Source of the DNA: Sphingobium scionense | GTDB taxonomy: Bacteria; Pseudomonadota; Alphaproteobacteria; Sphingomonadales; Sphingomonadaceae | Assembly: GCF_014197035.1 (NCBI RefSeq) | Contig: NZ_JACIEU010000005.1 | Coordinates: 1-64,000, forward strand | Length of the DNA stretch: 64,000 bases | Direction of reading: 5' to 3' | Shown here: one piece after another, positions 7,924 through 16,723 of the stretch | How positions within the stretch are numbered: the stretch's first letter is position 1 | How the letters are laid out: the number at the start of each line of letters is the position of its first letter | Translations under genes and position numbers: made by a program | The notes under the pieces: generated by a model | What the model was told of the DNA's origin: nothing | What the model saw: the letters and a program-made list of their open reading frames with translations, nothing else | Databases searched by the model: none

Positions 7924-10353
7924 ATGAATCGCATGTCGGCCTATTATTTGATCGGCGCGAGTGTCGCGGCACTCACCATCGCGACGCCGGCTCTTGCCCA
8001 GGCGCCCGAGGAGCAGGCGGCTGCCGCCAACGCCGGGTTCGATCCGCAGATCATCATCGTCGAGGCGCGTCGTCGCGGCGAAGACATTCAGGACGTGCCG
8101 GCGGTGGTCAACGCGGTCACCGAACAGGCGATCGGCAACCTCAACATCCGCACCTTCAACGAGGTTCAGGCGCTGGCGCCGGGCCTTGAGCTGACCAACA
8201 ATGCCAACGGCATCGGCGGCAATGCGCGCCTGCGCGGCGTGAATTTCGACGCCAATGCCAGCGGCAACAGCGGCACGATCCAATTCTATTTCAACGACGC
8301 GCCCCTGTCGCCGGGCGCGGTGCTGCAGCAGATGTATGACATCGGCCAGATCGAAGTGCAGCGCGGGCCGCAAGGCACGTTGCGCGGCCGTGCTTCGCCG
8401 TCGGGTTCGATCACCATCACCACCCGCAAGCCCGACCTCAATCAGTTCGGTGGCGCCATCGACTGGACCGGCAACAATATCGGCACGCTGAACTTCAAGG
8501 GCGCGCTGAACCTGCCGATCATCGAAGGGATTGCCGGCATCCGGGTATCGGGCGTCTGGAACGAGGATGATGCCGATCGCGTCCGCCCGCTCAGCGGCGG
8601 ACCGAGCCCCTGGTCGCGTACCAAGAGCACCCGGATCGTCGGCACGATCGAGCCGACCGACTGGCTGAAGCTGGAGGGCACCTATCAATATATGGACCGT
8701 GATGCGCGGACCTATGACCAGGCGATTTCCTTCAGCGAGGCCAATCCCAATGCCACGCCCAGCCCGGTGCTGATCACGGCGAAGGATCGCCTGTCGATCC
8801 AGGAGCAGCCGCGCATCATCAACCAGCGCTTCGACATCTTCAACTGGCGGTCGGAACTGGCCTTTGCCGGCCAGCGGCTGATCTATCAGGGCATGTATAC
8901 CAAGCAGAAGTTCCATTCGACCGACAATGTCGATGACGGCAATTTCTTCGTCGGCCGCGATGTCAACCAGGTCACCGACACGGTGGCGAAGGAAACCTCG
9001 CACGAAATCCGGTTGCAGAATGAAGAACGTGTGTTCGACATGTTCGACTATGTCATCGGCTTCTTCGACGACAAGCTCAACCCGCCGACCCATCTGACCT
9101 CGCCGACCATCGTGCGTTTGCCGGCTGCCCTGGGCGGTCGTATCGCCTCTGTCGTTCAGACCGAGATCGACCGCACGGGCAAGGCGCACGAGCAGTCCTT
9201 CTTCGGTAACCTGACCGCGCATTTCGGCGAAGCGACCGAACTGGCGGGTGGCCTGCGCCAGATCAAATACAAGTCGAACAATTATCTGGCGGTCAACGGC
9301 AACACCATCGCCGCGGACTCGCAGGATGCCGACAAGCTGATCTACAGCGCGTCGCTCAAGCATAATTTCACGCCGGACTTCCTGGTCTATGCCGCCACCG
9401 GCAGTTCCTTCCGTCCGGGCATCAACGTGGTGGGCGACTTCAATATCGCGCCGTCGGCGCTGGAGCGTTCCTTCCTCGACCTGCCGCCTGAAACCTCCAA
9501 ATCCTATGAGCTGGGCTTCAAGAGCACGCTGATGGGCGGGCGGATGCGCTTCAACGTCACCGCCTATCATCAGAAGTACAAGAACTTCCCCTATCGCGTG
9601 CCGAACAACGGCGTTTACTATGTGAACACCGTCGCCGTCCGCAATGCGGCCGGCCAGGTGACCGGCACCGCGCAGCAGGTCGGCTCGTTCAACTTCGTGG
9701 GCGCCGTCCCGGTCGAGGTGAACGGCGTGGAAAGCGAACTGGGCTTCGACATCACGCGCAGCTGGAACGTCAACCTGACCGGCAGCTATTCGCTCGGCAA
9801 GATCAAGAACGGCACCATTCCGTGCAATGATCTGAACGGTGACGGCATCCCCGATCCGGTCGGCAATGCGCCGAGCCTGGCGGAACTGCAGGGCGCGGTC
9901 GGGGCCGACAATCTGTCGGCTTGCGCCGTGAGCCAGCGCGCGGCCTTCCTGCCGCCGATCACCGCCACGCTGCAGAGTGAATTCCATACTGCCATTTCGG
10001 GCAAGACCGACGGCTTCATCCGTGGTCTGCTCAACTATAATGGCAAGTCGAAGGGCGATCCGGGCAATAATTATGACGATGTCAGCGCCTATGCGTTGGT
10101 CAACCTCTATGCCGGTCTGCGTGATCCGGATGGCGGCTGGGAAATCTCGCTGTTCGCCAAGAATCTGTTCGACACGACCAAGGTGCTGACGCGGACCACG
10201 CCGCTCTTCACCGGCTATCAGCAGATCACCGGCTTCACGGCGACGGGGGCGACCACGGCGGCTGCGACCTATACCAGCACCTATACCGGTGCCACGGTCA
10301 CCCCGCCGCGCGAGATCGGCATCAACCTTCGCTTCGCCTTCGGTTCGCGCTGA
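7924..10353 (+). CDS. TonB-dependent outer-membrane receptor
   Basis: This 809-residue outer-membrane importer should be driven by TonB-ExbBD. A Sec signal peptide (cleavage after the ALA ending near residue 25) is followed by a TonB box-like IIIVEARR (43-50). A plug domain of about 115 residues contains QRGPQGTLRGRASPSGSI, and the remainder is a 22-strand-type barrel ending in an aromatic-rich INLRFAFGSR strand. GGGGAGG precedes the ATG by about nine bases. No separate FecR-type signalling extension is present. It sits between an SDR and a TetR regulator and ahead of the acyl-CoA operon, so it probably imports the hydrophobic substrate of that pathway, as many sphingomonad receptors are thought to do; the ligand is unknown. 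Confidence 0.93.
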   Translation: MNRMSAYYLIGASVAALTIATPALAQAPEEQAAAANAGFDPQIIIVEARRRGEDIQDVPAVVNAVTEQAIGNLNIRTFNEVQALAPGLELTNNANGIGGNARLRGVNFDANASGNSGTIQFYFNDAPLSPGAVLQQMYDIGQIEVQRGPQGTLRGRASPSGSITITTRKPDLNQFGGAIDWTGNNIGTLNFKGALNLPIIEGIAGIRVSGVWNEDDADRVRPLSGGPSPWSRTKSTRIVGTIEPTDWLKLEGTYQYMDRDARTYDQAISFSEANPNATPSPVLITAKDRLSIQEQPRIINQRFDIFNWRSELAFAGQRLIYQGMYTKQKFHSTDNVDDGNFFVGRDVNQVTDTVAKETSHEIRLQNEERVFDMFDYVIGFFDDKLNPPTHLTSPTIVRLPAALGGRIASVVQTEIDRTGKAHEQSFFGNLTAHFGEATELAGGLRQIKYKSNNYLAVNGNTIAADSQDADKLIYSASLKHNFTPDFLVYAATGSSFRPGINVVGDFNIAPSALERSFLDLPPETSKSYELGFKSTLMGGRMRFNVTAYHQKYKNFPYRVPNNGVYYVNTVAVRNAAGQVTGTAQQVGSFNFVGAVPVEVNGVESELGFDITRSWNVNLTGSYSLGKIKNGTIPCNDLNGDGIPDPVGNAPSLAELQGAVGADNLSACAVSQRAAFLPPITATLQSEFHTAISGKTDGFIRGLLNYNGKSKGDPGNNYDDVSAYALVNLYAGLRDPDGGWEISLFAKNLFDTTKVLTRTTPLFTGYQQITGFTATGATTAAATYTSTYTGATVTPPREIGINLRFAFGSR

Positions 10354-10376
10354 TCCATCCGCGCCAAGGGCCAGAC

Positions 10377-10414
10377 GATCGGCCGGGCAGCCCCAGGGGG
10401 TTGTCCGGCCGATC
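10377..10414 (+). terminator. Stem-loop after the TonB receptor (probable terminator)
   Basis: The arms GATCGGCCGG (10377-10386) and CCGGCCGATC (10405-10414) form a perfect 10-bp stem starting 24 bases past the receptor stop. The loop contains CCCC and GGGG runs that can extend the pairing. Only a short GTTT follows, so termination may be weak, or the hairpin may stabilise the message. Confidence 0.6.
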
Positions 10415-10567
10415 GGCGTTTGAGGCCTCCCCACACCTTCGCGGGAGCGATGAGGGTGCGGCCGCCGGGCCGCAGCGATTGACTCTGGCCCCGGAGCGGG
10501 CAGGGATGGAGCCGATCAACAGGGCTGATCATTATAGGCTCTGAACGATCAACCTAGGTGAGGCAGC

Positions 10568-11248
10568 ATGACGGACATTCGGAAAAGGCGCGCCCGCGAT
10601 CCCGTGGCGACCCGCGAGGCCATATTGGAAGCAGCCCGTGCGCTGCTGGCCAAGGATGGCCCGGATGGCGTCAGCCTGTCGGAAGTCGCCCATCTCGCCG
10701 GGGTCAATCGCGGTACCGCCTATCAGCATTTCGAGACGCGCGAGAAGCTGATCGAGGCGACCGCAGACTGGGTGTCGGAGCGCATGTTTCGTTCCGTGTT
10801 CGGCGATCCCGAGACCATTGGCGAGCGCCGGGTGGAAGAAGTCGACATTGCCGACACGACCGATCGTCTGGCACAATTCGCGATGGACAATCCGGAGCTT
10901 TGCCGCATCTGGCTGCTGCAATTGCTGGCCTCGCCCGACCCGATGTCGGATCCTTTCTGGCGCGAATATGAAGGGTCGCTCCAGCGTTTCGCCAACAGCG
11001 ACATGGCCGAGGATCATGTCGATGCCGAAGTCCTGTCGGTGCTGATGCTGGCCGGCGCCTTTCTCTGGCCGATCTGGGCGCGCAGCCATGCGCGCGAAGA
11101 GGGCGAGCGGCGCGCGCTCGGCCGCCGCCTCGCCCAGGAATGCCTGCGTCTGTGCATGTTCGGATCGATGCGTAGCGACAAATTTCCCGACATCGCCGAA
11201 CGGCTTGGCCGTCCGCTCGCTCCGTTTCCCAAGGCCGCCCAGGGATAG
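10568..11248 (+). CDS. TetR-family transcriptional regulator
   Basis: This protein has 226 residues. The N-terminal ~65 residues form a TetR DNA-binding domain: ILEAARALLAKDG, then the helix-turn-helix SLSEVAHLAGVNRGTAYQHF. The rest is an all-helical ligand and dimerisation region with no further recognisable motif. It lies between the receptor and the six-gene catabolic operon, 42 bases upstream of the latter, so it probably represses one or both in response to a pathway metabolite. A TGATC...GATCA pair in the 40 bases before its start is a possible autoregulatory site but is too short to rely on. Confidence 0.92.
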   Translation: MTDIRKRRARDPVATREAILEAARALLAKDGPDGVSLSEVAHLAGVNRGTAYQHFETREKLIEATADWVSERMFRSVFGDPETIGERRVEEVDIADTTDRLAQFAMDNPELCRIWLLQLLASPDPMSDPFWREYEGSLQRFANSDMAEDHVDAEVLSVLMLAGAFLWPIWARSHAREEGERRALGRRLAQECLRLCMFGSMRSDKFPDIAERLGRPLAPFPKAAQG

Positions 11249-11290
11249 GTTGCCCGATTTCCCTTTCTCTCTTCAAGAAGGACCGACCGC

Positions 11291-12274
11291 ATGTTTTCCG
11301 CCATCCTGATCGAAAAGACCGACGACAAGCAGAGCGTCTCGCTCGCCCAGGTCGATGAGGCGCAGCTGCCTGAGGGCGATGTCACCATCGACGTCGATTA
11401 TTCGACGCTGAACTACAAGGATGGTCTGGCGATCACCGGCGCCTCGCCGGTGGTGCGCAAATTCCCGATGGTGCCGGGCATCGATCTGGTCGGCACCGTC
11501 CGCAGTTCCGACCATGGCGACTGGAAGGCCGGCGACAAGGTGGTGCTGAACGGCTGGGGCGTGGGCGAGGGCCATTGGGGCGGCCTCTCCCAGGTTGCCC
11601 GGTTGAAGGGCGACTGGCTGGTGCCGCTGCCCGGCGCCTTCACGCCCAAACAGGCGATGGCGATCGGCACCGCCGGCTACACGGCGGCGCTCTGCGTCGA
11701 GGCTCTGGTGAAGGCGGGCGTGAGCCCAGACCAGGGCGAAATCCTCGTCACTGGCGCGACCGGCGGCGTCGGCAGCGTTGCCGTCGCTTTGCTCAAGAAG
11801 GCGGGCTTCACCGTGATCGGCTCGACCGGCAAGTCGGCCGAAGGCGACTATCTCAAGACGCTGGGCGCCGACGGTGTGATCGACCGCGCCGAATTGTCGG
11901 AAAAGGGCAAGCCGCTGCAGAAGGAACGCTGGGCCGGGGTGGTCGACTCGGTCGGCAGCTTCACCCTTGCCAATGCCTGCGCCCAGACCCGCTATGGCGG
12001 CGCGGTGGCGGCTTGTGGCCTTGCCCAAGGCGCCGATTTCCCGGCGACCGTTATGCCCTTCATCCTGCGTGGCGTGCGCCTGCTCGGCGTCGACAGCGTG
12101 ATGGCGCCCAAGCCCGTGCGCCTCGCCGCCTGGGCGCGGCTGGCGCGCGATCTCGACCCGGTGCTGCTGGAGGTGATCGCGCAGGAAATCAGCCTGGGCG
12201 ATGCGATCGGCGTCGCCGCCGATCTGCTCGCCGGCAAGGTGCGCGGTCGCGTCATCGTCGACGTCAATCGCTAA
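11291..12274 (+). CDS. acuI: AcuI/YhdH-type NADPH:acryloyl-CoA reductase family protein
   Basis: This is a 327-residue zinc-free medium-chain reductase. It has the AcuI/YhdH pattern: [13 protein letters not shown] near 38-50, [12 protein letters not shown] near 59-70, GATGGVG at 155-161 for the nucleotide, and a SVMAPKPVR segment near 275. Characterised relatives reduce acryloyl-CoA to propionyl-CoA with NADPH; others reduce small enones. It opens the six-gene operon 11291-16453 and is followed after three bases by the acyl-CoA ligase. Reduction of an alpha,beta-unsaturated CoA ester in this pathway is a reasonable inference. The family is secure, the exact substrate is not. Confidence 0.85.
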   Translation: MFSAILIEKTDDKQSVSLAQVDEAQLPEGDVTIDVDYSTLNYKDGLAITGASPVVRKFPMVPGIDLVGTVRSSDHGDWKAGDKVVLNGWGVGEGHWGGLSQVARLKGDWLVPLPGAFTPKQAMAIGTAGYTAALCVEALVKAGVSPDQGEILVTGATGGVGSVAVALLKKAGFTVIGSTGKSAEGDYLKTLGADGVIDRAELSEKGKPLQKERWAGVVDSVGSFTLANACAQTRYGGAVAACGLAQGADFPATVMPFILRGVRLLGVDSVMAPKPVRLAAWARLARDLDPVLLEVIAQEISLGDAIGVAADLLAGKVRGRVIVDVNR

Positions 12275-12277
12275 CCG

Positions 12278-13954
12278 ATGGCTGCGCTCTCGATCGTCGC
12301 CGGCCCGCCTCTCTCTGAAGAGGAGGGCCTAGGCACGCTGACGCTCGGCGGCTGGCTGCGGGAAGTCACGCAGGCCCATGCCGGGCGGGAGGCGCTGGTC
12401 TTCCACGGACCCGATGGCGTGGTCCGCTGGACCCATGACGATCTGTGGGCGCAGGCCAATGCGGTCGCCCGGTCGCTGGTCGCCTGTGGCGTCGGCAAAG
12501 GGACGCGCGTCGGCGTGCTGATGACCAACCGGCCGGAATTTCTCTCGGCCGTGTTCGGCGTGGCGCTCGCCGGCGGCGTTGCCGCGACGCTCAGCACCTT
12601 CTCGACCCCGGCCGAACTCGACCATCTGGTCCAGTCCTCCGCCTGCTCCGTCCTACTGCTCGAACGCGCGGTGCTGAAGAAGGATTTCGGCGCGATCCTG
12701 GCCGATCTGGAGCCGGCGATCGGGGTCGCGGGCGACGGCCGGCTGGTCTCCACCCGCTTCCCCTTCCTGCGCCATCTCGTCACCGTCGACGGGGCGATGG
12801 GGCGGATCGAGGGCTGGAGCCACTTCCTGGCGCGCGGTGATGCGGTCGATCAGGCGCTGGTCGATGCGATCGCCGCCACCGTCATGCCGGCCGATCCGGG
12901 CGTGCTCTTCTTCTCCTCCGGCTCCACCGCCAAGCCCAAGGGCATCATCAGCGCCCATCGCGGCCCGACGCTCCAGCTCTGGCGCTGGAAGCGTTTTCTT
13001 CAGGCCAAGCCCGATGCGCGCGCCTGGTCGGCCAATGGCTTTTTCTGGTCGGGCAATTTTTGCATGGCGATCGGCGGCGCGCTGACCGGCGGCGGCAGCC
13101 TGATCCTGCAACAGACGTTCCAGCCGGCTGAGGCGCTGAGCCTGATGGAGGAAGAAAAGGCGACCATGGCCTTCGCCTGGCCACATCAATGGGCGCAGCT
13201 CGAAGCTGCACCCAATTGGGGCGATGTCGACCTGTCCTCGCTCTATTATGTGAACCCGGCCAATCCGCTCGGCCGCCATCCGACCGTCAGCACAAACTGG
13301 CAGGAGCCGATGGCCGCCTATGGCAATACCGAAACCTTCACCATCAGCTCGATCTTTCCGTCGGGCACGCCCGAGGAGCGGATCGCCGGCAGCCATGGCG
13401 CGCCGCTGCCCGGCAACATCTTCAAGATCGTCTACCCGCTGACCGGCGCGGTCGTGCCGCTCGGTGAACGGGGCGAGATCGCGGTCAAGGGGCCGACCTT
13501 GATGCTGGGCTATGTCGGCATCCCGCTCGATGATTCGGTCGATGGCGAAGGCTTCTTCCGCACCGGCGACGGCGGCTGGTTCGACACCGAAGGGCGGCTG
13601 CACTGGGAAGGGCGGCTCAACGACATCATCAAGACCGGCGGCGCCAATGTCTCGCCGATCGAGATCGACAGCATCATCAAGACCTGTCCGGGCGTCAAGG
13701 TGACCCAGACCGTGGGCGTGCCGCATGAGACGCTGGGCGAACTGGTGGTGACCTGCATCGTCCCGCACGAAGGCGCCATACTGGATGAGGACGGCATTCG
13801 CGGTTTCGCGAAGGAACAGCTTGCCAGCTTCAAGGTGCCCCGCCGCGTCCTCTTCTTTGCCGAGAGCGATCTGGAACTGACTGGCAGCGCAAAGATCAAG
13901 ACCGCCGACCTCAAGGCATTGGTGGTCAAGCGGCTGGAGGTCGAGGCGGCGTGA
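12278..13954 (+). CDS. AMP-dependent acyl-CoA synthetase/ligase
   Basis: This 558-residue member of the ANL adenylating family activates a carboxylic acid to its CoA thioester via an acyl-AMP. The phosphate-binding loop is FFSSGSTAKPKG near 210-221, the A5 motif is YGNTET near 347-352, the hinge region is GRLNDIIKTGGANVSPIEID near 446-465, and the catalytic A10 lysine lies in GSAKIKT near 537. The start is three bases after the acuI stop, and the stop overlaps the next gene's GTG by four bases. It probably commits the pathway substrate to CoA-dependent degradation. The specificity pocket cannot be read reliably. Confidence 0.9.
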   Translation: MAALSIVAGPPLSEEEGLGTLTLGGWLREVTQAHAGREALVFHGPDGVVRWTHDDLWAQANAVARSLVACGVGKGTRVGVLMTNRPEFLSAVFGVALAGGVAATLSTFSTPAELDHLVQSSACSVLLLERAVLKKDFGAILADLEPAIGVAGDGRLVSTRFPFLRHLVTVDGAMGRIEGWSHFLARGDAVDQALVDAIAATVMPADPGVLFFSSGSTAKPKGIISAHRGPTLQLWRWKRFLQAKPDARAWSANGFFWSGNFCMAIGGALTGGGSLILQQTFQPAEALSLMEEEKATMAFAWPHQWAQLEAAPNWGDVDLSSLYYVNPANPLGRHPTVSTNWQEPMAAYGNTETFTISSIFPSGTPEERIAGSHGAPLPGNIFKIVYPLTGAVVPLGERGEIAVKGPTLMLGYVGIPLDDSVDGEGFFRTGDGGWFDTEGRLHWEGRLNDIIKTGGANVSPIEIDSIIKTCPGVKVTQTVGVPHETLGELVVTCIVPHEGAILDEDGIRGFAKEQLASFKVPRRVLFFAESDLELTGSAKIKTADLKALVVKRLEVEAA

Positions 13955-14364
13955 CCGACCCGGCCGGGCAGGCCATGGCGATCGCCAATCTCAAGGCGCG
14001 CTATTGCGCGGCGGCGGATCTGGCGGCGCAGGCGCCGGACCGGGCAAGGGCGCTGTTCGCCGACATCTTCACCGACGATTTCGTGGGTGATTATGGCCTG
14101 ACGCCGTTGCTCGGGGCGGCCGCGATCATCGATTTCCTCTGCACCGCTATCGCCGGAAACAGCCAATGGGTGCTGCATATGCTCCATTCGCCCCGGATCG
14201 AGATTGACGGGGACGGTGCAACTGGTGACTGGACCGTGCTGGTCAAGTTGAAGCGGCGCGGTGGCGGCGCGGTCGACACTGTGATGGGGCGCTATGCCGA
14301 TGGCTTCCGCCTGACCCCGGCGGGCTGGCGTATCGCCCGCGTCACCTTCGCGCGGGTGGAATGA
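13951..14364 (+). CDS. SnoaL/NTF2-like protein (first of two paralogues)
   Basis: This 137-residue single NTF2-like cone-fold domain starts at the GTG at 13951, which overlaps the ligase stop (GTGA). The family opening AIANLKARYC near 10-19 closely matches the opening of the second NTF2-like gene at 16031, and a HMLHSPRIEIDGD strand lies in the middle. Members of this group include dehydratases and isomerases such as the BaiE bile-acid dehydratase and limonene-epoxide hydrolase-like enzymes. The His and Asp residues in ADIFTDDF and LHMLHS are candidates for catalysis. The role is probably a dehydration or isomerisation within the operon's pathway. Confidence 0.78.
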   Translation: MTDPAGQAMAIANLKARYCAAADLAAQAPDRARALFADIFTDDFVGDYGLTPLLGAAAIIDFLCTAIAGNSQWVLHMLHSPRIEIDGDGATGDWTVLVKLKRRGGGAVDTVMGRYADGFRLTPAGWRIARVTFARVE

Positions 14365-15242
14365 CCGGGATGACTGATCCTCTCGGGCGTCGCTCGCTGC
14401 TGTTGGGCGGCGCTGCAGCGTTGATGCTGGCCGGCCATGCCCCGGCAAAGCTGCATGGCCCGACGCTGGGGCTGGCCGACACGACCGTCCGCAAGGAACT
14501 GGCACGCGACTATGCCGGCACACTGCGCGCCGCGGCGGCGATGGGTTATGGCCTGTTCGGTTTCCGCCTCGCTTCCTATGTCGCCAATGACCCGTCCGAA
14601 CCCACGCCGCAGGACAAGGCCCGCATGGTGCGCGATGCCGGCATGACGGTGGGCGTCGTCCGGCTCGGCGTGCGTGGCGCGGACTATGACCGGCAGTTCG
14701 ATCAGGCGGCGGCGATCGGCGCGAACATCGTCGCGCTGACCACCGCGCCGATCTTCATCGCCAGCCGCACCCTGGGCCAGACGACGCGCGCCGCGCTCGA
14801 CGCCTATATCCCGCAGCTTGCGGCGCTGGGGAAAAAGGCGAAGGCGGTCGGGCTGACGCTCGCCTATCATAATCATTGGTATGATCTGATGCCGATCGAC
14901 GGCGACCGGCCGCTCGACCTGATGGCCAGCCGGATCGCGCCGGACCTGCTCTCGTTCGAGGTCGACCTGGCCTGGGCCTGGTATGCCGGCGTGGCGCCGC
15001 TCGATCTGCTGGCGGCGCTGGAACCGCGGGTGGTGTCGATGCATCTGAAGGACATCGACCGGACTCATGGCACGGCAATCACCGACCATGCGGTCACGCC
15101 CGGCAGTGGCGAGATGGATTATGCCGCGCTGATGCCGCGCATCGCCCGGCTGACCCGCGCGACCGGCTATGTCGAGGTCGACAATCCCGAAGATGGGCTG
15201 GCCGCCGCACGCGCCGCCATGGCCTATCTGCGCGGGCGATAG
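14361..15242 (+). CDS. Sugar-phosphate isomerase/epimerase-like TIM-barrel protein with probable Tat signal
   Basis: This protein has 293 residues. The N-terminus GRRSLLLGG (9-17) followed by a hydrophobic stretch to about residue 30 looks like a twin-arginine signal, so the protein may be exported folded with a metal bound. The rest matches the AP-endonuclease-2/xylose-isomerase TIM barrel: YHNHWYD near 172-178, FEVDLAW near 199-205, SMHLKDID near 229-236 and YVEVDNPED near the end, together supplying Glu, Asp and His ligands. It overlaps the preceding stop by four bases. Export is unexpected inside an operon of CoA enzymes. Family assignment is good; the substrate is unknown. Confidence 0.8.
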   Translation: MTGMTDPLGRRSLLLGGAAALMLAGHAPAKLHGPTLGLADTTVRKELARDYAGTLRAAAAMGYGLFGFRLASYVANDPSEPTPQDKARMVRDAGMTVGVVRLGVRGADYDRQFDQAAAIGANIVALTTAPIFIASRTLGQTTRAALDAYIPQLAALGKKAKAVGLTLAYHNHWYDLMPIDGDRPLDLMASRIAPDLLSFEVDLAWAWYAGVAPLDLLAALEPRVVSMHLKDIDRTHGTAITDHAVTPGSGEMDYAALMPRIARLTRATGYVEVDNPEDGLAAARAAMAYLRGR

Positions 15243-15269
15243 GATTTCAATCAGGACAGGAGGCAGAGG

Positions 15270-16031
15270 ATGGCGGGACGTTTCGTGGGCAAGACCGTGC
15301 TGGTGACGGGCGGCGCGGCGGGTCTGGGGCGCGCCTATGCCCTCGCTTTCGGTGGCGAGGGGGCGCATCTGATCCTGGCCGACATCAACGAAGCGGGGCT
15401 GGCGGAGAGCAAGGCGCTGGTCGAGCAGCTTGGTGCCACCGCCGCCGTCCACCGCGTCGACATGAGCGACGAGGCCGATATCCAGGCCTTCGCCACCAAT
15501 GTGCTGGCCGCGCATGAGCGCCTCGACGTGCTGATCAACAATGCCGGCCTCCATGCCGGGGAGATTGCGCGCGGTTTCTTCGGCCTGGGCCAGGCCAAAT
15601 GGCAGCATTATTTTGCGGTCAACACCATCGGCCCGCTGCTGCTGGCCGAAGCGCTGCGACCGGCGCTGGCGAAAGCGAAGGGCGTCATCATCAACAAGTC
15701 GTCGATGGCGAGCTACAATCCGGCCACCGCCTATGGCATCACCAAGGCCTCGCTCAACATCTTCACCCATGCGATGGCGATGCAGTTCGGCCAGGATGAG
15801 ATACGCTGTGTCGGCATCGCCCCCGGCCTGATGGCGACCGAGGCGGCGCAGGATGGGGTCGCCGCCGACAATTGGGAACGGCTGAAGAGCATGCAGTCGG
15901 TCAAGCGCCAGGGCACGGCCGAGGATATCGCCAATCTCGGCCTGTTCCTCGCCTCCGACGAGGGCAGCTTCATCAACAATCAGGTGATATTGTGCGACGG
16001 CGGCAACCAGATGCGCGGTTTCCGCTTCTGA
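15270..16031 (+). CDS. Short-chain dehydrogenase/reductase (SDR)
   Basis: This classical SDR has 253 residues. Its motifs are TGGAAGLG (14-21), INNAG (about 89-93), a catalytic Ser in NKSSMAS, and YGITK (Tyr and Lys about 152 and 156). It ends with an LCDGG motif and a polar tail. It lies 27 bases after the TIM-barrel gene with AGGAGGCAGAGG before the ATG, a strong ribosome site that may give higher expression than its coupled neighbours. Its stop overlaps the next gene's start (TGATG). It probably oxidises a hydroxyacyl or alcohol intermediate. Confidence 0.9.
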   Translation: MAGRFVGKTVLVTGGAAGLGRAYALAFGGEGAHLILADINEAGLAESKALVEQLGATAAVHRVDMSDEADIQAFATNVLAAHERLDVLINNAGLHAGEIARGFFGLGQAKWQHYFAVNTIGPLLLAEALRPALAKAKGVIINKSSMASYNPATAYGITKASLNIFTHAMAMQFGQDEIRCVGIAPGLMATEAAQDGVAADNWERLKSMQSVKRQGTAEDIANLGLFLASDEGSFINNQVILCDGGNQMRGFRF

Positions 16032-16453
16032 TGGCCGCGCCCGATTTTGCCGACTGGCTGGCCATTGCCAATGTGAAGGCGCGTTATTGCCGCCTGCTCG
16101 ATACCAAGGATTGGGAGGGGTTCGCCGCGCTGTTCACGCCCGATTTCCGGCTCGACGCGACCGGATCGGGCGGGCCGCTGCTGGAGGGGCGCGACGTTGC
16201 GATCGCCAGCGTCCGCGCCTCGATCGACGCGGCGAGGACCGTCCATCATGTCCATTCGCCCGAAATCGCCATCGACGGCGATATCGCGACCGCCATTTGG
16301 GCGATGCAGGACCATCTGGTCTGGCCCGATGGGCGTAGCCTGATCGGCCATGGCCATTATCATGAAGATTATCGCCGGGAAGACGGCCACTGGCGGATTG
16401 CCCAATCCCGCCTCACCCGGCTGGCGATCGAGATGAAGGCGCCGCCAGCCTGA
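16031..16453 (+). CDS. SnoaL/NTF2-like protein (second of two paralogues)
   Basis: This 140-residue NTF2-like domain starts at the ATG overlapping the SDR stop (TGATG); the open frame extends upstream but inside the SDR gene. Its opening AIANVKARYCRLLDTKDW is close to that of the paralogue at 13951. Tyr and Asp residues (ARYC, DTKDW) and HHVHSPE near 74-80 correspond to the active-site positions of SnoaL/BaiE-like dehydratases. It ends the operon. The two copies may act on successive intermediates or form a heteromer; neither can be decided from sequence. Confidence 0.8.
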   Translation: MAAPDFADWLAIANVKARYCRLLDTKDWEGFAALFTPDFRLDATGSGGPLLEGRDVAIASVRASIDAARTVHHVHSPEIAIDGDIATAIWAMQDHLVWPDGRSLIGHGHYHEDYRREDGHWRIAQSRLTRLAIEMKAPPA

Positions 16454-16615
16454 ACAGGCAGGCAAAGGGCGGCAATGGGGGAGGGCGTTGTCCCGTTTGG
16501 CGTGCGTCCAACATGACCAAGATTTCATGATCGCGCGGATTGATCCGGCGCGGTGCCGGGTCTAGCTGCCACCCTGTTCCAACCGGAATATTCCGCCCAT
16601 CCTTTCGAGGAAATC

Positions 16616-16672
16616 ATGTCCGACAACGACCATAGTCGAAAGACCGCGCGTTCGGGCATGGGGGCGAACTGA
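16616..16672 (+). CDS. Possible 18-residue leader peptide before the DUF1003 gene
   Basis: A short frame encoding MSDNDHSRKTARSGMGAN starts at 16616, with GAGG four bases upstream of the ATG, a near-ideal ribosome site. It ends eight bases before the left arm of a hairpin that covers the next gene's ribosome site. This spacing fits a translated leader whose terminating ribosome would open the hairpin. The peptide has no recognised relatives, and coding cannot be proved at this length. The remainder of the 270-base gap 16454-16723 holds nothing else I recognise. Confidence 0.4.
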   Translation: MSDNDHSRKTARSGMGAN

Positions 16673-16679
16673 CAGGTTC

Positions 16680-16723
16680 GGATCACCCGCCCGCCTCGAA
16701 GGCGCGGTCGCACGAGGTGATCC
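16680..16723 (+). promoter_or_regulatory. Ribosome-site-sequestering inverted repeat mimicking the 16S rRNA tail
   Basis: The left arm GGATCACC (16680-16687) pairs perfectly with the right arm GGTGATCC (16716-16723), which is part of the ribosome site GAGGTGATCC lying directly against the ATG at 16724. The right arm is complementary to the conserved bacterial 16S 3' end (GGAUCACCUCC), and the left arm copies that rRNA sequence. A smaller GCC/GGC pairing lies inside. The structure should mask the start unless opened, for instance by a ribosome on the preceding short frame. Confidence 0.6.

Noticed and set aside
7903..10434. An 843-codon open frame on the minus strand opposite the TonB receptor
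   Set aside because: The plus-strand receptor has a signal peptide, TonB box, plug motif, ribosome site and flanking terminator; the opposite frame has Arg/Asp/Gly-rich filler without motifs.
10500..10555. TGATC...GATCA pair before tetR as an operator
   Set aside because: The arms are only five bases, separated by 16, and share nothing with the palindrome before the TonB receptor; chance occurrence is likely.
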